This document shows, piece by piece, positions 54,782 to 63,964 of a stretch of 64,000 bases of DNA. The notes under the pieces were generated by a model. It saw nothing but the letters and a program-made list of their open reading frames with translations. It was not told the origin of the DNA and searched no databases. Source of the DNA: Rhizobium tumorigenes (GTDB taxonomy: Bacteria > Pseudomonadota > Alphaproteobacteria > Rhizobiales > Rhizobiaceae); assembly GCF_003240565.2 (NCBI RefSeq), contig NZ_CP117255.1, positions 1,550,001 to 1,614,000 of the forward strand, written 5' to 3'. The position numbers and the translations under genes were made by a program. Within the stretch, counting starts at the first letter, position 1, and each line of letters begins with the position of its first letter.

Positions 54782-55750
54782 TCAGCTGGCTTTCGGGTGC
54801 CAGACGATGTCGCTGACCTTGAGCTTCTTCGGCACGATGCCAAGGCTGTAGAAATCGTCCGCCAAAGCCTGCTGGTAGGCGAGCGCCGCGTCCGGCATCA
54901 GCGATACCTTGCCGAGGTCAGCCTTGCTGCGGGTGAGCGTGACGCGGGTGATCGGCTCCAGCACGCCGGTGATCTGGGCCAGCGCCGTCACCGTTGCATC
55001 GAGATTGGTTTGCGCCGCAGCGCCGACCTTGGCGAGTTCGTCGATGACGTCGGCAATCACCTCTGAGTTCTTGGCCGTGAAGCCGCCGTTGCCGAGGAAA
55101 TAGCCCCAGTTGTCGATGATGCCTTCGGAGGTGGTCAGCACGCGCGTCTGCGGATCGGCTTCTGTGACGGCGAAATAGGGATCCCAGATCGCCCAGGCAT
55201 CGATGCTGCCGTTTTTGAAAGCAGCAGCGGCGTCCGGTGGCGCCAGATCCACCTCGGTGATGTCAGCAACCGTCAAGCCGCCCTTGCGCAATACCTGGAT
55301 GGCGAAGTTGTGGCCGCTGGAACCGCGCTTGTAGGCGAGTTTCTTGCCCTTCAGATCCTCAATCTTCTGGAACGGCGAATCCTTGTGCACCAGCAGGCCG
55401 TGGAAGGCGGCCGGCCCCTGATAGGCGCCGACATAGAGAAGGTCACGACCGGCCGCCTGGGCAAACAACGGCGGTACGTCGCCGGTGATCCCGAAATCGA
55501 TGGCGCCCGCCCCGATGGCTTCGAGCAGCGGCGGCCCCGAGGTGAACTCGTTCCACTCGACGCTCACGCCCTTGCCGGCCAGGCGCTTCTCCAGCGCACC
55601 GCTTTTCTTGGCGAGCGGCACCACGCCGAACTTCTGCCATCCGATCCTGAGAGTCGTGCCGGTGGCGGCGCTCGCCCCCCTCACTTGCGGAAGGATGGCA
55701 GCAGAAGCGGCCGCACCGAAAAGCCCAAGCGTCTGTCTGCGGGTAATCAT
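54782..55750 (-). CDS. ssuA: Aliphatic sulfonate ABC transporter substrate-binding protein (copy 1)
   Basis: A 322-residue periplasmic protein with a signal resembling a Tat signal ([18 protein letters not shown]). The family start [20 protein letters not shown], then [21 protein letters not shown] and [13 protein letters not shown], match SsuA. It is 36 bases from ssuD. The next gene upstream encodes a close paralog of identical length. Confidence 0.93.
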   Translation of the reverse strand: MITRRQTLGLFGAAASAAILPQVRGASAATGTTLRIGWQKFGVVPLAKKSGALEKRLAGKGVSVEWNEFTSGPPLLEAIGAGAIDFGITGDVPPLFAQAAGRDLLYVGAYQGPAAFHGLLVHKDSPFQKIEDLKGKKLAYKRGSSGHNFAIQVLRKGGLTVADITEVDLAPPDAAAAFKNGSIDAWAIWDPYFAVTEADPQTRVLTTSEGIIDNWGYFLGNGGFTAKNSEVIADVIDELAKVGAAAQTNLDATVTALAQITGVLEPITRVTLTRSKADLGKVSLMPDAALAYQQALADDFYSLGIVPKKLKVSDIVWHPKAS

Positions 55751-55924
55751 CGAAGTGCCTCATAAAAATTCGCAACCGGATCGCTATCCGGCAAGTTCAT
55801 AGTGTCATGGTCGCGGCGCAAGATCGAAGCCGCGGTTTCCCAACCGCAGCAAGGTCTTAGAATAATTTTGCTTGAAGTCGGGCTCCGGCATTGTCAGGGA
55901 AGCGTCTGCATGAGGCTTGCAAAC

Positions 55925-56893
55925 TCAACTCGCCTTCGGCCGCCAGACGATATCGCTGACATTGAGCTTCTTCGGCACGATGCCCAGACCATAGAATTCC
56001 TCGGCCAGCGATTGCTGGTAGGCAACCGCCGCATCTGTCATCGTCGAGACGCTGCCGAGATCCGCGCCGGGCCGCGTCAGCGTCACACGCGTCACGTCGG
56101 CCGGCACACCGGTGATGCCGGAGAGCGCCGCCACGGTGTCCTCGAGTTGCCCCTGTGCCGCAGCACCCACCTTTGCCAGTTCGTCGATGACGGCAGACAC
56201 GAGCTGCGGGTTGCTCGTCGTGTAGTCGCCATTGGCGAGGAAAAACGAATAACTGTCGACGATACCCCGCGCCGTCGCCAGCACGCGGGTCTGGGGATCG
56301 GCCTCGGCAATCGCCAGATAGGGATCCCAGATCGACCAGGCATCGATGCTGCCGGTCTTGAAGGCGGCAGCCGCATCCGAGGGCGACAGGTCGATCGGCT
56401 CGACATCTGAAGGCGTCAGGCCTGCTTTTTGCAGGGCCTTGACAGCAACGTTGTGGGCGCTTGAGCCGCGTTTGAAGGCAAGCTTCTTGCCCTTGAGGTC
56501 GGCAAGCGACTTGATCGGCGAATCCGCCCGCACGAGGATCGCCGAGCCTTCCGGGCTACCACGATAGAGCCCGACATAAAGCAGATTGCCATTCGCCGCC
56601 TGGGCAAACAGCGGTGGGACATCACCCGTGGCGCCGAAATCCAGCGCGCCGGCACCGAGTGCTTCCAGCAGAGGCGGCCCTGAGGTGAACTCCGACCATT
56701 CGACCGAGACACCCTGCGCCGCCATCCGCTTCTCCAGCGCACCCTGGCGCTTGGCCAGCGCCAGCACACCGTTCTTCTGCCAGCCGATGCGCAGCTGTTT
56801 GGCGGCTACGGCGCGTGCGATGCCGCCGAACGGTAGAAGCGATGTAGCGGCGACGGCGCCCAAAAGCCCGAATGTCTGTCTGCGCGATATCAT
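55925..56893 (-). CDS. Aliphatic sulfonate ABC transporter substrate-binding protein (copy 2)
   Basis: A 322-residue paralog of copy 1, with the same layout (MISRRQTFGLLGAVAATSLL, then LRIGWQKNGVLALAKRQGAL). I judge identity at roughly 60%, with end-to-end alignment and the same final motif (PKAS). Both are intact. It is the first gene of the ssu operon. Duplicate binding proteins sharing one permease often widen the sulfonate range; this is inferred. A 174-base gap separates the copies. Confidence 0.92.
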   Translation of the reverse strand: MISRRQTFGLLGAVAATSLLPFGGIARAVAAKQLRIGWQKNGVLALAKRQGALEKRMAAQGVSVEWSEFTSGPPLLEALGAGALDFGATGDVPPLFAQAANGNLLYVGLYRGSPEGSAILVRADSPIKSLADLKGKKLAFKRGSSAHNVAVKALQKAGLTPSDVEPIDLSPSDAAAAFKTGSIDAWSIWDPYLAIAEADPQTRVLATARGIVDSYSFFLANGDYTTSNPQLVSAVIDELAKVGAAAQGQLEDTVAALSGITGVPADVTRVTLTRPGADLGSVSTMTDAAVAYQQSLAEEFYGLGIVPKKLNVSDIVWRPKAS

Positions 56894-57123
56894 GTCACAT
56901 CTCCTTGCGTCAGCATTCTGCTGCCATGGCCCTACACTGAAGAAGTCTAGTCAGCTTATCGACAAAGGATTTTGTGAAATTCACCGACTTCGTCGAAATT
57001 TGCTGCTGCCGAAAGCGACAATCACGAAATCAGCGCCCTCGCTCGTCCCGTGATGCCAAACGGCCTTTCCTGGTTTTCGGCTTTCGGCTAATGCTCTGGC
57101 GAAATCTGAGAAGGAATGCGCGC

Positions 57124-57996
57124 ATGTCGAATGTCACTTTCATCGGCCTCGGGGTCATGGGCTATCCGATGGCCGGACATCTTGCCGTCAAGGGCGGCCA
57201 CACCGTCACGGTCTACAACCGGACGGCTGCCAAGGCCAAAGCCTGGGTGAAGCAATATGGCGGCAAATCCGCCGCCACACCGGCAGATGCCGCAAGCGAT
57301 GCGGACTTCGTCTTCACCTGCGTCGGCAATGACGACGACCTGCGCTCCGTCACAACAGGCGAGAATGGCGTATTCTCCGGCATGAAGCCCGGGGCAATCC
57401 TGATCGACAACACCACCGCCAGCGCCGAAGTCGCCCGCGAACTCGATGCCGCCGCAAAAGCCAAGGGCTGCCATTTCATCGACGCTCCGGTGTCCGGTGG
57501 CCAGGCGGGTGCGGAGAACGGCGTGCTCACAGTCATGTGCGGCGGCGAGACTGCGGTGTTCGAGAAGGCGAAGCCCGTGATCGACGCCTATGCCCGCATG
57601 GTCGGGCTTATGGGCGATGTCGGCGCCGGCCAGCTGACCAAGATGATCAACCAGATCTGCATCGCCGGCCTCGTGCAGGGCCTGGCCGAAGGCATCCATT
57701 TCGGCCAAAAGGCCGGGCTCGACATCGAGAAGGTGGTCGAGGTGATCTCCAAGGGCGCTGCCGGCTCCTGGCAGATGGAAAACCGCCACAAGACAATGAT
57801 GGCCGGCAAATATGATTTCGGCTTCGCCGTCGACTGGATGCGCAAGGATCTCGACATCGTCCTCAGCGAAGGCCGCCGCAACGGTGCAACACTGCCGGTG
57901 ACGGCGCTGGTGGATCAATTCTATGGAGAAGTCCAGGCGATGGGCGGCAAGCGCTGGGACACGTCGTCGCTGCTGGCCCGGCTGGAAAAGAAGTAG
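57124..57996 (+). CDS. NAD(P)-dependent beta-hydroxyacid dehydrogenase (HIBADH/GarR type)
   Basis: A 290-residue dehydrogenase. The Rossmann motif FIGLGVMGYPMAGHL starts at residue 6; FIDAPVSGGQAGAENG is the substrate signature, and the catalytic Lys lies in GAGQLTKMINQI. The family covers 3-hydroxyisobutyrate, tartronate semialdehyde and related acids; the choice cannot be made here. ATG 57124 has AAGGA eight bases upstream. It is divergent from the ssu operon and has a terminator. Confidence 0.9.
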   Translation: MSNVTFIGLGVMGYPMAGHLAVKGGHTVTVYNRTAAKAKAWVKQYGGKSAATPADAASDADFVFTCVGNDDDLRSVTTGENGVFSGMKPGAILIDNTTASAEVARELDAAAKAKGCHFIDAPVSGGQAGAENGVLTVMCGGETAVFEKAKPVIDAYARMVGLMGDVGAGQLTKMINQICIAGLVQGLAEGIHFGQKAGLDIEKVVEVISKGAAGSWQMENRHKTMMAGKYDFGFAVDWMRKDLDIVLSEGRRNGATLPVTALVDQFYGEVQAMGGKRWDTSSLLARLEKK

Positions 57997-58044
57997 GCAG
58001 TACCGGAGGCCGGCGAAAAGCCCACTACCTTGACGCCACAATCC

Positions 58045-58076
58045 AAAGGGCAGCGTGCACAGGCACGCTGCCCTTT
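58045..58076. terminator. Bidirectional terminator
   Basis: AAAGGGCAGCGTGC and GCACGCTGCCCTTT form a perfect 14-bp stem with a 4-base loop between two convergent stops. The T residues at the stem end help termination of the plus-strand gene, and the mirrored A residues do so for the minus strand. Confidence 0.85.
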
Positions 58077-58080
58077 TCCA

Positions 58081-58569
58081 TTATTCGTCGTTCGACTTGC
58101 TGGCGTCGAGCAGCATGTAGTCGAGCGGCAGCTGCGTCGAATACTTGATCTGTTCCATGGCAAACACCGACGACACGTCGCGGATTTCGATCTTGGCGAT
58201 CATCCGCTTGTAGAACGCGTCATAGGCCGCAATATCGGGCACGACGACGCGCAGCAGGTAATCGACGTCACCGCTCATGCGGTAGAATTCCACCACTTCC
58301 GGAAATTCGGAAACCACCTCGGAAAAACGCTTCAGCCATTCGATCGAGTGGCTGGCCGTCCGGATCGAGACAAAGACGGTGACCTTGGTGTTGACCTTGA
58401 CGGGGTCGAGCAGTGCGACGCGGCCACGGATGACGCCGTCTTCTTCCATCTTCTGGATACGCCGCCAGCAGGGTGTTGTCGACAACCCGACTTTCTTGGC
58501 GAGATCCGCGACGGCAAGCGTCGAATCTTCCTGCAGAAGCCGCAGGATCTTTCTGTCGAGACGATCCAT
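58081..58569 (-). CDS. Lrp/AsnC-family transcriptional regulator
   Basis: A 162-residue regulator. The helix-turn-helix lies around residues 18-40 (LAVADLAKKVGLSTTPCWRR), and the C-terminal RAM ligand domain shows the family glycine pattern (YRMSGDVDYLLRVVVPDIAA). Such proteins usually sense amino acids. It may act on nearby genes, but no site was recognised. The start ATG is preceded by an AAGGGA site. Confidence 0.92.
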   Translation of the reverse strand: MDRLDRKILRLLQEDSTLAVADLAKKVGLSTTPCWRRIQKMEEDGVIRGRVALLDPVKVNTKVTVFVSIRTASHSIEWLKRFSEVVSEFPEVVEFYRMSGDVDYLLRVVVPDIAAYDAFYKRMIAKIEIRDVSSVFAMEQIKYSTQLPLDYMLLDASKSNDE

Positions 58570-58638
58570 TCACAATGTCCCTTATTCGAAATATATTCTG
58601 TCTATACCGCGATTCCGGCGGAAGAAAAGAACATGATT

Positions 58639-59286
58639 TCAGAAAGCGAGGGTTTTCACCCGATTTTGCAACACCGGCAGCAAATCGCTCTCGAACCAGG
58701 GATGGCGCTTCAGCCAGCCGCTGTTGCGCCAGCTTGGATGCGGAAGCGGCATCACGGCAGGCCCCTCGTTCGTCAAAACATAACGCTTCCATGCAGATAC
58801 CGTCTCCGTCATCGACCCCATCCTCGAAGGTCCGAGATGAAAGGCCTGCGCATACTGGCCGATTGCCAGCACCAGCTCGATCTGCGGCATGGCATCCAGC
58901 ACGGTCCGGCGCCACGCCGGCGCGCATTCACGCCGGGGCGCCAAGTCGCTGCCGGCAGCGTCGTAGCCGGGAAAGCAAAAGCCCATGGGGACAATCGCAA
59001 AGCGATCGCGATCGTAGAAAGCCGCCCGGTCCACCCCCAGCCATTGTCGCAGCCGGTCGCCGGATGCATCGTCGAACGGCAGGCCACTTTGGTGCACCCG
59101 CAGTCCCGGCGCCTGTCCGGCGATCAGGACGCGCGCATTCGACGAGACCACCACTACCGGGCGCGGCTCGTGCGGCAAACGATGTTCCATGCCTCGCGCC
59201 GGACTATCGCGACAGATGCGACATCCGGCGATCGATGTACGCAGGCCCTCGAGCCGCTCTTCCCTTCCTGACCCGAAATCCGTCAT
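58639..59286 (-). CDS. Uracil-DNA glycosylase family protein
   Basis: A 215-residue protein of the UDG superfamily. Motif I region is LIAGQAPGLRVHQSGLPF, followed by GFCFPGYDAAGSDLAPRREC and VLAIGQYAQ; motif II is PLPHPSWRN. Two N-terminal Cys (CRIC) are present, but the four-Cys iron-sulfur pattern of family 4 is not complete. A DNA repair role is likely but not certain. ATG 59286 overlaps the nuclease stop by four bases (ATGA); ATG 59292 is an alternative. Confidence 0.85.
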   Translation of the reverse strand: MTDFGSGREERLEGLRTSIAGCRICRDSPARGMEHRLPHEPRPVVVVSSNARVLIAGQAPGLRVHQSGLPFDDASGDRLRQWLGVDRAAFYDRDRFAIVPMGFCFPGYDAAGSDLAPRRECAPAWRRTVLDAMPQIELVLAIGQYAQAFHLGPSRMGSMTETVSAWKRYVLTNEGPAVMPLPHPSWRNSGWLKRHPWFESDLLPVLQNRVKTLAF

Positions 59287-59849
59287 CGCCATCCCATGAG
59301 GTCGCGAACATAGTCGCCGATATCGGCCAGCGGATCGCGGCTCGGCTGCGCTGCACCGCCATCGCGCCGATAATCCCGCGGTCGCTCGAAACTGCCCGCC
59401 CACAGCCCCGCCTTGGCACCCCGCGCCTCTGCCTCCTCAGCCTCGTAGGCGCCATAGGCGACAGCCATGCCGCGCCGAACCATCTCGCCATTGACGTCGA
59501 GCCCGCCGACGCTGCAGGTGACCAGAAGCCGGTCGTAGCGGTCCCGTTGCCGGCCCCGGCACTCGACCGGGCTGCCGGACAGCATGCTCGCAAGCGCGTC
59601 GCGTGCCACCTGACCGCAATCCCAGAAGCCGGAAGCGCGTTTGCATTGCTGCCGCAATTCCGGCGCATCGATTCCGACCAGCCGAAACCGCCCGCCCTCG
59701 CGCTTCAGGCTATCGCCGTCGACGACTGAAAAATTACCTTTTGCAATCGTTTCCGCCTGAAGGTTCAACTTGAATGCGAGGAGGCACAGCAAGCCCAGAA
59801 ACGCAAATGCCATGAGGCTGTCGCCCCACAGACCACGGGGCTTCGCCAC
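59283..59849 (-). CDS. Thermonuclease-family (SNase-like) protein
   Basis: A 188-residue protein with a hydrophobic N-terminal segment (LMAFAFLGLLCLLAFKL), so anchored or exported. The nuclease domain shows VVDGDSL, RLVGIDAPELRQQC and DRYDRLLVTC, fitting the Staphylococcus nuclease fold; the catalytic Arg/Glu region is present in modified form. GTG 59849 is chosen because GGAGG lies seven bases upstream. Its stop overlaps the start of the UDG-like gene. Confidence 0.82.
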   Translation of the reverse strand: MAKPRGLWGDSLMAFAFLGLLCLLAFKLNLQAETIAKGNFSVVDGDSLKREGGRFRLVGIDAPELRQQCKRASGFWDCGQVARDALASMLSGSPVECRGRQRDRYDRLLVTCSVGGLDVNGEMVRRGMAVAYGAYEAEEAEARGAKAGLWAGSFERPRDYRRDGGAAQPSRDPLADIGDYVRDLMGWR

Positions 59850-59968
59850 CTTTCGGCCTCCTTGAAAAACAACTCGTTTGCGAAGATGGCAAACAAAACC
59901 TTGCATGGCAGCATCTTCTTAAGGATTCCGGCATACGCTTTGGCCATCTTCAGAGCAAGTATGTGCAC

Positions 59969-61495
59969 ATGAGTACCGGCGCCAGCATCTCCTCGGACAA
60001 GATCATTGTCGATCGGTCGCGAAGCCATCGCAACAAGGCGGTGTCCAAAGCCGTGCGCGAAACGCGCGAGCGCCTGCAATCCGGCCATATCGGCAGTTTC
60101 GACCGCGAATTGCTCTCCATGTATATCGGCAACATGCTGCAGGGCGCCACGCTCGTTCCGCTGTTCGTCATCGTCGTCTCGGCGCTCGGCCTTTACCTAA
60201 CCCACGACATCGGCTTTCTCGCCTGGGCGCTGCTGACGCTAAGCGCCCATGCCATAAACCTCGTGCTCGGCCAGCGCGCCAGCCGCAAGCAACTGACCGT
60301 CGAGACTGCCAGGAAGTGGCGGCGGGTGCTTCTGACGGGGCAGGTACTGGTCGGCTGCTGCTGGGCTGCCTTCGCCATGAAGGGCTGTGACACCTGCGAT
60401 GGCGACGGCTTTCTGCTCTACAAGGGCGCCACGCTGCTGGTTGCGCTCTGCGTCATGGCAATGTCCAATTTCCTGCTGCCACGCAGCGTCCTCTATGCCT
60501 TTGCACCAACAACGATAGCGCTTGCCCTGAGGGCCACGCTGACGCGGGACCTGCTCGATATCAGCCTTGCCTCCACCTTTGCCGCCGCCGTTCTGTTTTT
60601 TGTCTTCATCGGCGACCGGATGTTCCAGTTTAATGTCAGGATCCTCTTCTTCCAGTCAGAGAAGGACGACCTGATCGCGGAACTCGAAGTCGCCAAATCC
60701 ATGTCTGATGAGGCAAGGCGCCGCGCCGAGGAGGCAAACCTTGCCAAGTCGCGCTTCCTCGCCTCGATGTCGCACGAATTGCGCACGCCGCTGAACGCCA
60801 TCCTCGGGTTTTCCGAGGTCATGTCGGCCGAGGTCATGGGGCCGCTCAACAACCCGACCTACAAGGAATACACCGACGACATCCACCGCTCCGGCCAGCA
60901 TCTGCTCAACCTTATCAACGAAATCCTCGACCTGTCGCGCATCGAGGCCGGCAAGTACGACCTGAGCGAAGAGGCAATCTCGCTGCTCGACGTCGCCGAG
61001 GATTGCATCGGCATGGTGCAACTGCGGGCCCGCGGCAAGAACATCTCGATCTCGCAGCAGTTCGAGGGCTCGCTGCCGTCCGTCTGGGCAGATGAAAAGT
61101 CTCTTCGCCAGGTGATCCTGAACCTGCTGTCGAATGCCGTGAAGTTCACGCCACAGGGCGGCGAAGTAGTGGTCAAGGTCGGCTGGACATTGAGCGGCGG
61201 CCAGTATGTCTCGATCAAGGACAATGGCCCGGGCATTCCCGAAGAAGAGATTCCGATCGTGCTTTCGGCTTTTGGCCAGGGCTCCATCGCCATCAAGAGC
61301 GCCGAACAGGGCACCGGCCTCGGCCTTCCCATCGTCCAGGCCATTCTCGCCAAGCACGACGGTCAGTTCATTCTGAAATCGAAACTGCGCGAAGGCACCG
61401 AAGTCATCGCCATCCTGCCCGCCAAGCGCGTCCTCCAGACCCTCCCCGCCGAAGAAACTCCCTCTATCGACAAAAAGCGCCGCAGCTTCGCCTGA
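59969..61495 (+). CDS. Membrane-bound sensor histidine kinase, PleC/DivJ/PdhS-like
   Basis: A 508-residue kinase. About six hydrophobic helices lie in residues 50-220 (VPLFVIVVSALGLYL, FLAWALLTLSAHAINLVL and others), then a short coiled coil and the H-box FLASMSHELRTPLNAILGFSE. N-box NLLSNAVKFT, G1 DNGPGI and G2 GTGLGLPIV are all present, so it should be active. The H-box region with GPLNNPTYKEYTDDI resembles kinases of the DivK network. No partner regulator gene is adjacent. A GTG two codons upstream is an alternative start. Confidence 0.9.
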   Translation: MSTGASISSDKIIVDRSRSHRNKAVSKAVRETRERLQSGHIGSFDRELLSMYIGNMLQGATLVPLFVIVVSALGLYLTHDIGFLAWALLTLSAHAINLVLGQRASRKQLTVETARKWRRVLLTGQVLVGCCWAAFAMKGCDTCDGDGFLLYKGATLLVALCVMAMSNFLLPRSVLYAFAPTTIALALRATLTRDLLDISLASTFAAAVLFFVFIGDRMFQFNVRILFFQSEKDDLIAELEVAKSMSDEARRRAEEANLAKSRFLASMSHELRTPLNAILGFSEVMSAEVMGPLNNPTYKEYTDDIHRSGQHLLNLINEILDLSRIEAGKYDLSEEAISLLDVAEDCIGMVQLRARGKNISISQQFEGSLPSVWADEKSLRQVILNLLSNAVKFTPQGGEVVVKVGWTLSGGQYVSIKDNGPGIPEEEIPIVLSAFGQGSIAIKSAEQGTGLGLPIVQAILAKHDGQFILKSKLREGTEVIAILPAKRVLQTLPAEETPSIDKKRRSFA

Positions 61496-61879
61496 CTATC
61501 CCAGCCAGTAGTGGCTGAACACTGTGAAGGCGAGATGCAGGCCGCAGGCGACGAGCATGCAGAAGACGGCGAAGGAGCCTAGATCCTTTGCGTGTTTGCC
61601 GACGTTTGAAAGTTCCGGCGAGATGCGGTCGATGACCTCTTCGACCGCCGTATTCAGCGCTTCGGCCGCGAACAGTCCGAGAAACAGGAAGATCGAGACC
61701 AGGATATCCGAAAGCCGCGTGCCGGTCGCAACGAGAATGATTTGCGCCACGACGAAGAACAGCAGTTCCTGGCGGAAGGCCGCTTCCTTCAGCAGGCGGC
61801 GAAAACCTCCCCAGGAATAGCCGGCGGCGGCGAAGAAGTGTCGAACGCCGGTCTCCTTGGTCACTGCTGATTTCGACAA
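61496..61879 (-). CDS. dgkA: Diacylglycerol kinase
   Basis: A 127-residue inner-membrane enzyme that phosphorylates diacylglycerol. Three hydrophobic helices and the motif EALNTAVEEVIDRI with the catalytic Glu are family hallmarks. The start is probably TTG 61879 (GGAG nine bases upstream); GTG 61864 is possible. Its stop abuts the stop of the convergent histidine kinase with no spacer. In many bacteria DgkA recycles diacylglycerol from glucan decoration. Confidence 0.92.
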   Translation of the reverse strand: MSKSAVTKETGVRHFFAAAGYSWGGFRRLLKEAAFRQELLFFVVAQIILVATGTRLSDILVSIFLFLGLFAAEALNTAVEEVIDRISPELSNVGKHAKDLGSFAVFCMLVACGLHLAFTVFSHYWLG

Positions 61880-61997
61880 GTGCGCGTTCTCCGGCCATCG
61901 CGTTCAGAAGCGTTGCGCATACAGAACACGCAACTGCAATTCAAGATGCCACAGCCCGCCGATCCCATCAGTCGATGCCACCGCTCAAAGCTGCCGG

Positions 61998-63026
61998 TCA
62001 GTGGGTGTGGCTGTTTCCGTCGCTGACGCCGGCCGCTGCAAATGTCGCCATGCCGGAGTGGCAGGCGGCGGCGGCCTTGACGATGCCGGCGGCAAGGGCT
62101 GCGCCGGTGCCCTCGCCGAGCCGCATGCCGAGCGCCAGAAGCGGTGTCTTGCCGAGCTTCTCGATTGCCCTCATATGGCCCGGCTCGCCGGAGACATGGC
62201 CGATCAGGCAGTGGTCGAGGGCAGCGGGATTGGCAGCCTTGAGGATCGCGCCCGCCGCCGTCGCTACATAGCCGTCGAGGATGACGGGAATGCGCTCGAC
62301 GCGCGCGGCCAGGATGGCGCCCGCCATCGCCGCGATCTCGCGACCGCCGAGGCGACGCAGGATTTCCAGCGGATCGGACAAATGGTCGCGGTGCAGCGCC
62401 ACAGCCTTTTCGACGGCTGCGGTCTTGCGCTGCAGCATCTCACCCTCAGACCCCGTGCCGGGCCCCACCCAGTCGGCAGCGGTGCCGCCGTAGAGTGCGT
62501 AGTTGATTGCCGCCGCGATGGTCGTGTTGCCGATCCCCATTTCGCCGATGCAGAGAAGATCCGTGCCGCCGGCGATGGCTTCCATGCCGAAAGCCATGGT
62601 CGCCGCACAGTCGCGCTCGGACAGCGCCGCCTCCTCGGTGATATCGCCGGTCGGATATTCCAGCGCCAGGTCGAAAACCTTCAGGCCAAGGTCGTAGGCG
62701 ACGCAGATCTGATTGATCGCCGCGCCGCCGGCCGCGAAATTCTCGACCATCTGTTGCGTGACCTTAGGCGGAAATGGCGTGATTCCCTGGCGCGTGACGC
62801 CGTGATTGCCGGCAAAGATCGCCACCAGCGGCCGTGTGACGGAGGGTTTGCGGCCGCTCCAGGCTGCCAGCCAGAAGGCGATTTCCTCGAGCCGGCCGAG
62901 AGAGCCGCGCGGCTTGGTCAACTGCGCATCGCGCTCGCGCGCATCGACAAGCGCCCGCTGGTCGGGACCCGGCAGATCGCGCAGCAGCGCACGGAAATCG
63001 TCGAAGGGAAGGCCGCTGACGCTCAT
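61998..63026 (-). CDS. cobT: Nicotinate-nucleotide-dimethylbenzimidazole phosphoribosyltransferase
   Basis: A 342-residue enzyme that makes alpha-ribazole phosphate from DMB (the BluB product) and nicotinate mononucleotide. Motifs: LTKPRGSLGRLEE near the N terminus, FAGNHGVTRQGI, GEMGIGNTT and, near the end, MRLGEGTGAALA, which carries the catalytic Glu. ATG 63026 has AAGGAA eight bases upstream. It is divergent from cobS. No B12 riboswitch lies in the shared gap. Confidence 0.95.
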   Translation of the reverse strand: MSVSGLPFDDFRALLRDLPGPDQRALVDARERDAQLTKPRGSLGRLEEIAFWLAAWSGRKPSVTRPLVAIFAGNHGVTRQGITPFPPKVTQQMVENFAAGGAAINQICVAYDLGLKVFDLALEYPTGDITEEAALSERDCAATMAFGMEAIAGGTDLLCIGEMGIGNTTIAAAINYALYGGTAADWVGPGTGSEGEMLQRKTAAVEKAVALHRDHLSDPLEILRRLGGREIAAMAGAILAARVERIPVILDGYVATAAGAILKAANPAALDHCLIGHVSGEPGHMRAIEKLGKTPLLALGMRLGEGTGAALAAGIVKAAAACHSGMATFAAAGVSDGNSHTH

Positions 63027-63151
63027 CGTTTTGGTTCCTTGTCTTTTGGTCGCAAATCGGCTTTTTTTGCTGGCCACTCTCTTAATCACGGAAGCCGGCG
63101 CGAACAACTGCAAAAGCGTCGCGGCCCCCGCCTTCACAAGGACCGACCACC

Positions 63152-63946
63152 ATCGCCAGGCTGCAAGCCATCACCGCCTACGCCGCCGATATTGCCCGCG
63201 CGATCGGCTTTCTGAGCCGCATTCGCATGCCGAATGCCGTCTTCCATGGCCATGACGGCAATCTCGGGCAAGTCGCCCGCGCCTTCCCCGTTGCCGGCGC
63301 GCTGATTGCGCTCCCCGCAGCCCTGCTGTTCGGCGTGCTCGCAGCCGGCGATGTCGATCCGCTGCTGGCATCGCTTCTGGCGCTCGGCCTGCAGACGCTG
63401 CTGACGGGCGCGCTCCACGAAGATGGCCTCAGCGACACAGCCGACGGGCTCGGCGGCGGACGCGATGCGACGCGGGCGCTCGCCATCATGAAGGACAGCC
63501 GCATCGGCACTTATGGCGCCGTGGCGCTGATCCTCTCCTTCGCCCTGCGTGCCGCAGCCCTTGCAGCCATCGCACGCGGCCTATTTCCTCTCGCAGCAGC
63601 CCTGACGCTGCCCGCCACCGCCGCCCTCAGCCGCGCCGCGCTGGTCTGGCATTGGCACCGGCTTCCGGTCGCAAGGCCAGATGGCGTCGCTGCCGCCGCC
63701 GGCCAGCCGGACCGCGAGGCTACCCTCGTAGCGGTCATAAGCGGCTTGCTGCTCGGCGCGCTGCTCCTCTGGCAGAGCCTGACGACGATAGCCCTCCTCG
63801 ACGTCATAGGCCTTGGCGTCGTCGCCACCCTGGCATTCACCGCCTATGTCCGGCGCAGGCTTTCCGGCCACACCGGCGACACCATCGGCGCAACGCAGCA
63901 GATTTGCGAGATCGCCATTCTCTGCGCCCTTGCCATGGCCGTCTGA
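63152..63946 (+). CDS. cobS: Adenosylcobinamide-GDP ribazoletransferase
   Basis: A membrane enzyme that joins alpha-ribazole to cobinamide-GDP, completing cobalamin. [19 protein letters not shown] and [10 protein letters not shown] are the conserved metal/active-site loops, and several hydrophobic helices follow. The first in-frame ATG (63227) has no ribosome site and would remove the conserved [13 protein letters not shown] stretch. No ATG, GTG or TTG occurs upstream in frame. AAGGA at 63138-63142 points to a start near ATC 63152 or CTG 63161, so the start given here is tentative; the minimum certain gene is 63227-63946. Confidence 0.9.
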   Translation: MARLQAITAYAADIARAIGFLSRIRMPNAVFHGHDGNLGQVARAFPVAGALIALPAALLFGVLAAGDVDPLLASLLALGLQTLLTGALHEDGLSDTADGLGGGRDATRALAIMKDSRIGTYGAVALILSFALRAAALAAIARGLFPLAAALTLPATAALSRAALVWHWHRLPVARPDGVAAAAGQPDREATLVAVISGLLLGALLLWQSLTTIALLDVIGLGVVATLAFTAYVRRRLSGHTGDTIGATQQICEIAILCALAMAV

Positions 63947-63964
63947 AACCCCGATATGAGGCCC

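Noticed and set aside
54782..56893. Possibility that one ssuA copy is a decaying pseudogene
   Set aside because: Both are full length, have intact signals and family motifs, and no frameshift.
63027..63151. Second cobalamin riboswitch in the cobT/cobS gap
   Set aside because: No B12 box or GCCACTG-type element occurs on either strand, and the gap is too short.
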